Made by a program: the position numbers and the translations under genes
Part shown: piece by piece, positions 63,419-64,000 of the stretch
How positions within the stretch are numbered: the first letter of the stretch is position 1
Layout of the letters: every line of letters begins with the position of its first letter
Notes under the pieces: model-generated
What the model saw: the letters and a program-made list of their open reading frames with translations, nothing else
Databases searched by the model: none
What the model was told of the DNA's origin: nothing
NCBI GenBank assembly: GCA_934457145.1
Contig: CAKSHP010000003.1
Coordinates: forward strand, 80,596 to 144,595
Reading direction: 5' to 3'
DNA length: 64,000 nt
Origin: an uncultured Clostridia bacterium
GTDB taxonomy: Bacteria > Bacillota > Clostridia > UBA1381 > UMGS1253

Positions 63419-63937
63419 TTGGATTTTTCAAAATATATAATACCGGTTTTTTTAATTTTAATCATGCTGACAGCTCTTATAAAAAGAAAAAACGCCTTTT
63501 CGGCGTTTGGCTGCGGCGTTAAAAATTCTTTAAAAACGGGAATTGAGATATTTCCTAATATTCTGGCTGTTATGTGCGCTGCGGCAATGTTTAATGCCTC
63601 CGGAGCCGCAGACATTTTTTCGCGTATTCTCTCGCCCTTATTTAAAATATTTTCAGTTCCGCCCGAGCTTTCGCTTTTAGCGCTTTTACGTCCCATATCG
63701 GGAAGCGGTTCAATTGCGGTTTTGGAAAACATTTTAAATGCCTACGGAGCAGACAGCTTTGTTTCAAAAACCGCCTGCATTATAATGGCTTCCACCGAAA
63801 CAAGCCTTTACACTGCTGCCGTTTATTTTTCCGTAACCAAAGTAAAAGACATGCGTCATACCGTTGTATGTGCTCTGGCGGCAGATTTTTTCTGCATTGT
63901 TTTTTCATGCTTTATATCAAATATCTTTTTTTGCTGA
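63419..63937 (+). CDS. spmB: Spore maturation protein B
   Basis: 172-residue membrane protein paired with SpmA. Seen: GVKNSLKTGIEIFPNILAVMC, LLRPISGSGSIAVLENIL and IIMASTETSLYTAAVYF. The start is TTG at 63419, 5 bases after the spmA stop. It ends at 63937, overlapping the last 21 bases of the convergent partial gene at the window edge. Confidence 0.92.
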   Translation: MDFSKYIIPVFLILIMLTALIKRKNAFSAFGCGVKNSLKTGIEIFPNILAVMCAAAMFNASGAADIFSRILSPLFKIFSVPPELSLLALLRPISGSGSIAVLENILNAYGADSFVSKTACIIMASTETSLYTAAVYFSVTKVKDMRHTVVCALAADFFCIVFSCFISNIFFC

Positions 63938-64000
63938 ATCGTTTTTAATTTTTTCAAGATATTTTAAATCATTTTTATCAAGAGCGGCGCGGCAAAGCAT
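63917..64000 (-). CDS. C-terminal fragment of an unidentified gene
   Basis: A minus-strand frame of at least 27 codons runs from the window edge to a TGA at 63919-63917. It encodes a charged Lys/Asp-rich tail (LDKNDLKYLEKIKNDSAKK). It would converge with and slightly overlap spmB. Too short to name; it could also be chance. Confidence 0.35.
   Translation of the reverse strand: MLCRAALDKNDLKYLEKIKNDSAKKDI

Noticed and set aside
1..64000. tRNA, rRNA, insertion sequence or prophage genes
   Set aside because: I looked through the intergenic regions and found no cloverleaf, rRNA-like segment, transposase or phage gene that I could support.

Overview
The window looks like a chromosome segment of an anaerobic, endospore-forming member of the Clostridia. 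It is AT-rich, with frequent GTG and TTG starts behind AAAGGAGG-like ribosome binding sites. It carries spore genes (cotJABC, a spoVB-like flippase, spmAB), a dockerin protein, S-layer homology (SLH) domains and several 4Fe-4S proteins. Family and genus cannot be fixed from the sequence alone. I see no tRNA, rRNA, CRISPR array, insertion sequence or prophage.

Layout. 1-4268 (minus): housekeeping block holB, darA, tsaD, rimI-like, arginine-phosphatase-like and tsaC. 4576-7203 (plus): sugar nucleotidyltransferase, polysaccharide deacetylase, galE. 7354-9115 (minus): coaX, a phosphoesterase and an acetyltransferase. 9384-11594 (plus): rpmB and a large, possibly glycoside-hydrolase-like protein. 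11661-15676 (minus): cysteine synthase and three tandem QueG-like 4Fe-4S paralogues. 16275-20767 (plus): a MATE transporter behind a structured leader, then a three-gene CoA-dehydratase-activase-like set. 21052-22112: cotJABC.

22468-42750 is the most unusual part. It is a co-directional block of about 20 kb that opens with four tandem extended -10 elements and closes with a terminator. It encodes a LytTR regulator, a complete RsbV/RsbU/RsbW-type partner-switching set, a DUF2156-like protein, a MATE transporter fused to a second RsbW-like ATPase domain, and the three export proteins of an NHLM/NHLP-type peptide system (short HlyD, C39-peptidase ABC protein, second ABC protein). It also encodes a short leader peptide, an ECF sigma factor interrupted by one extra T in a T8 run, a 2690-residue SLH surface protein, and a second short peptide with a double-glycine leader. 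The two short peptides, about 9 kb apart, share the pattern KEL-x2-[DE][DE]-L-x2-V-x-[AG][AG] before the predicted cleavage site. My reading is a regulated peptide-export system coupled to a cell-surface protein. The individual families are known; the assembly and its purpose are inference.

42833-51859: an amidohydrolase, a 2129-residue secreted multidomain esterase-like protein on the minus strand, and AraC and Crp/Fnr regulators. 52052-60346: a complete histidine operon, hisZ-G-D-C-B-H-A-F-IE plus a PHP histidinol phosphatase, with a palindromic operator over its promoter. 60428-64000: a secreted dockerin protein (minus), then spoVB-like, spmA and spmB, and a gene fragment at the window edge.
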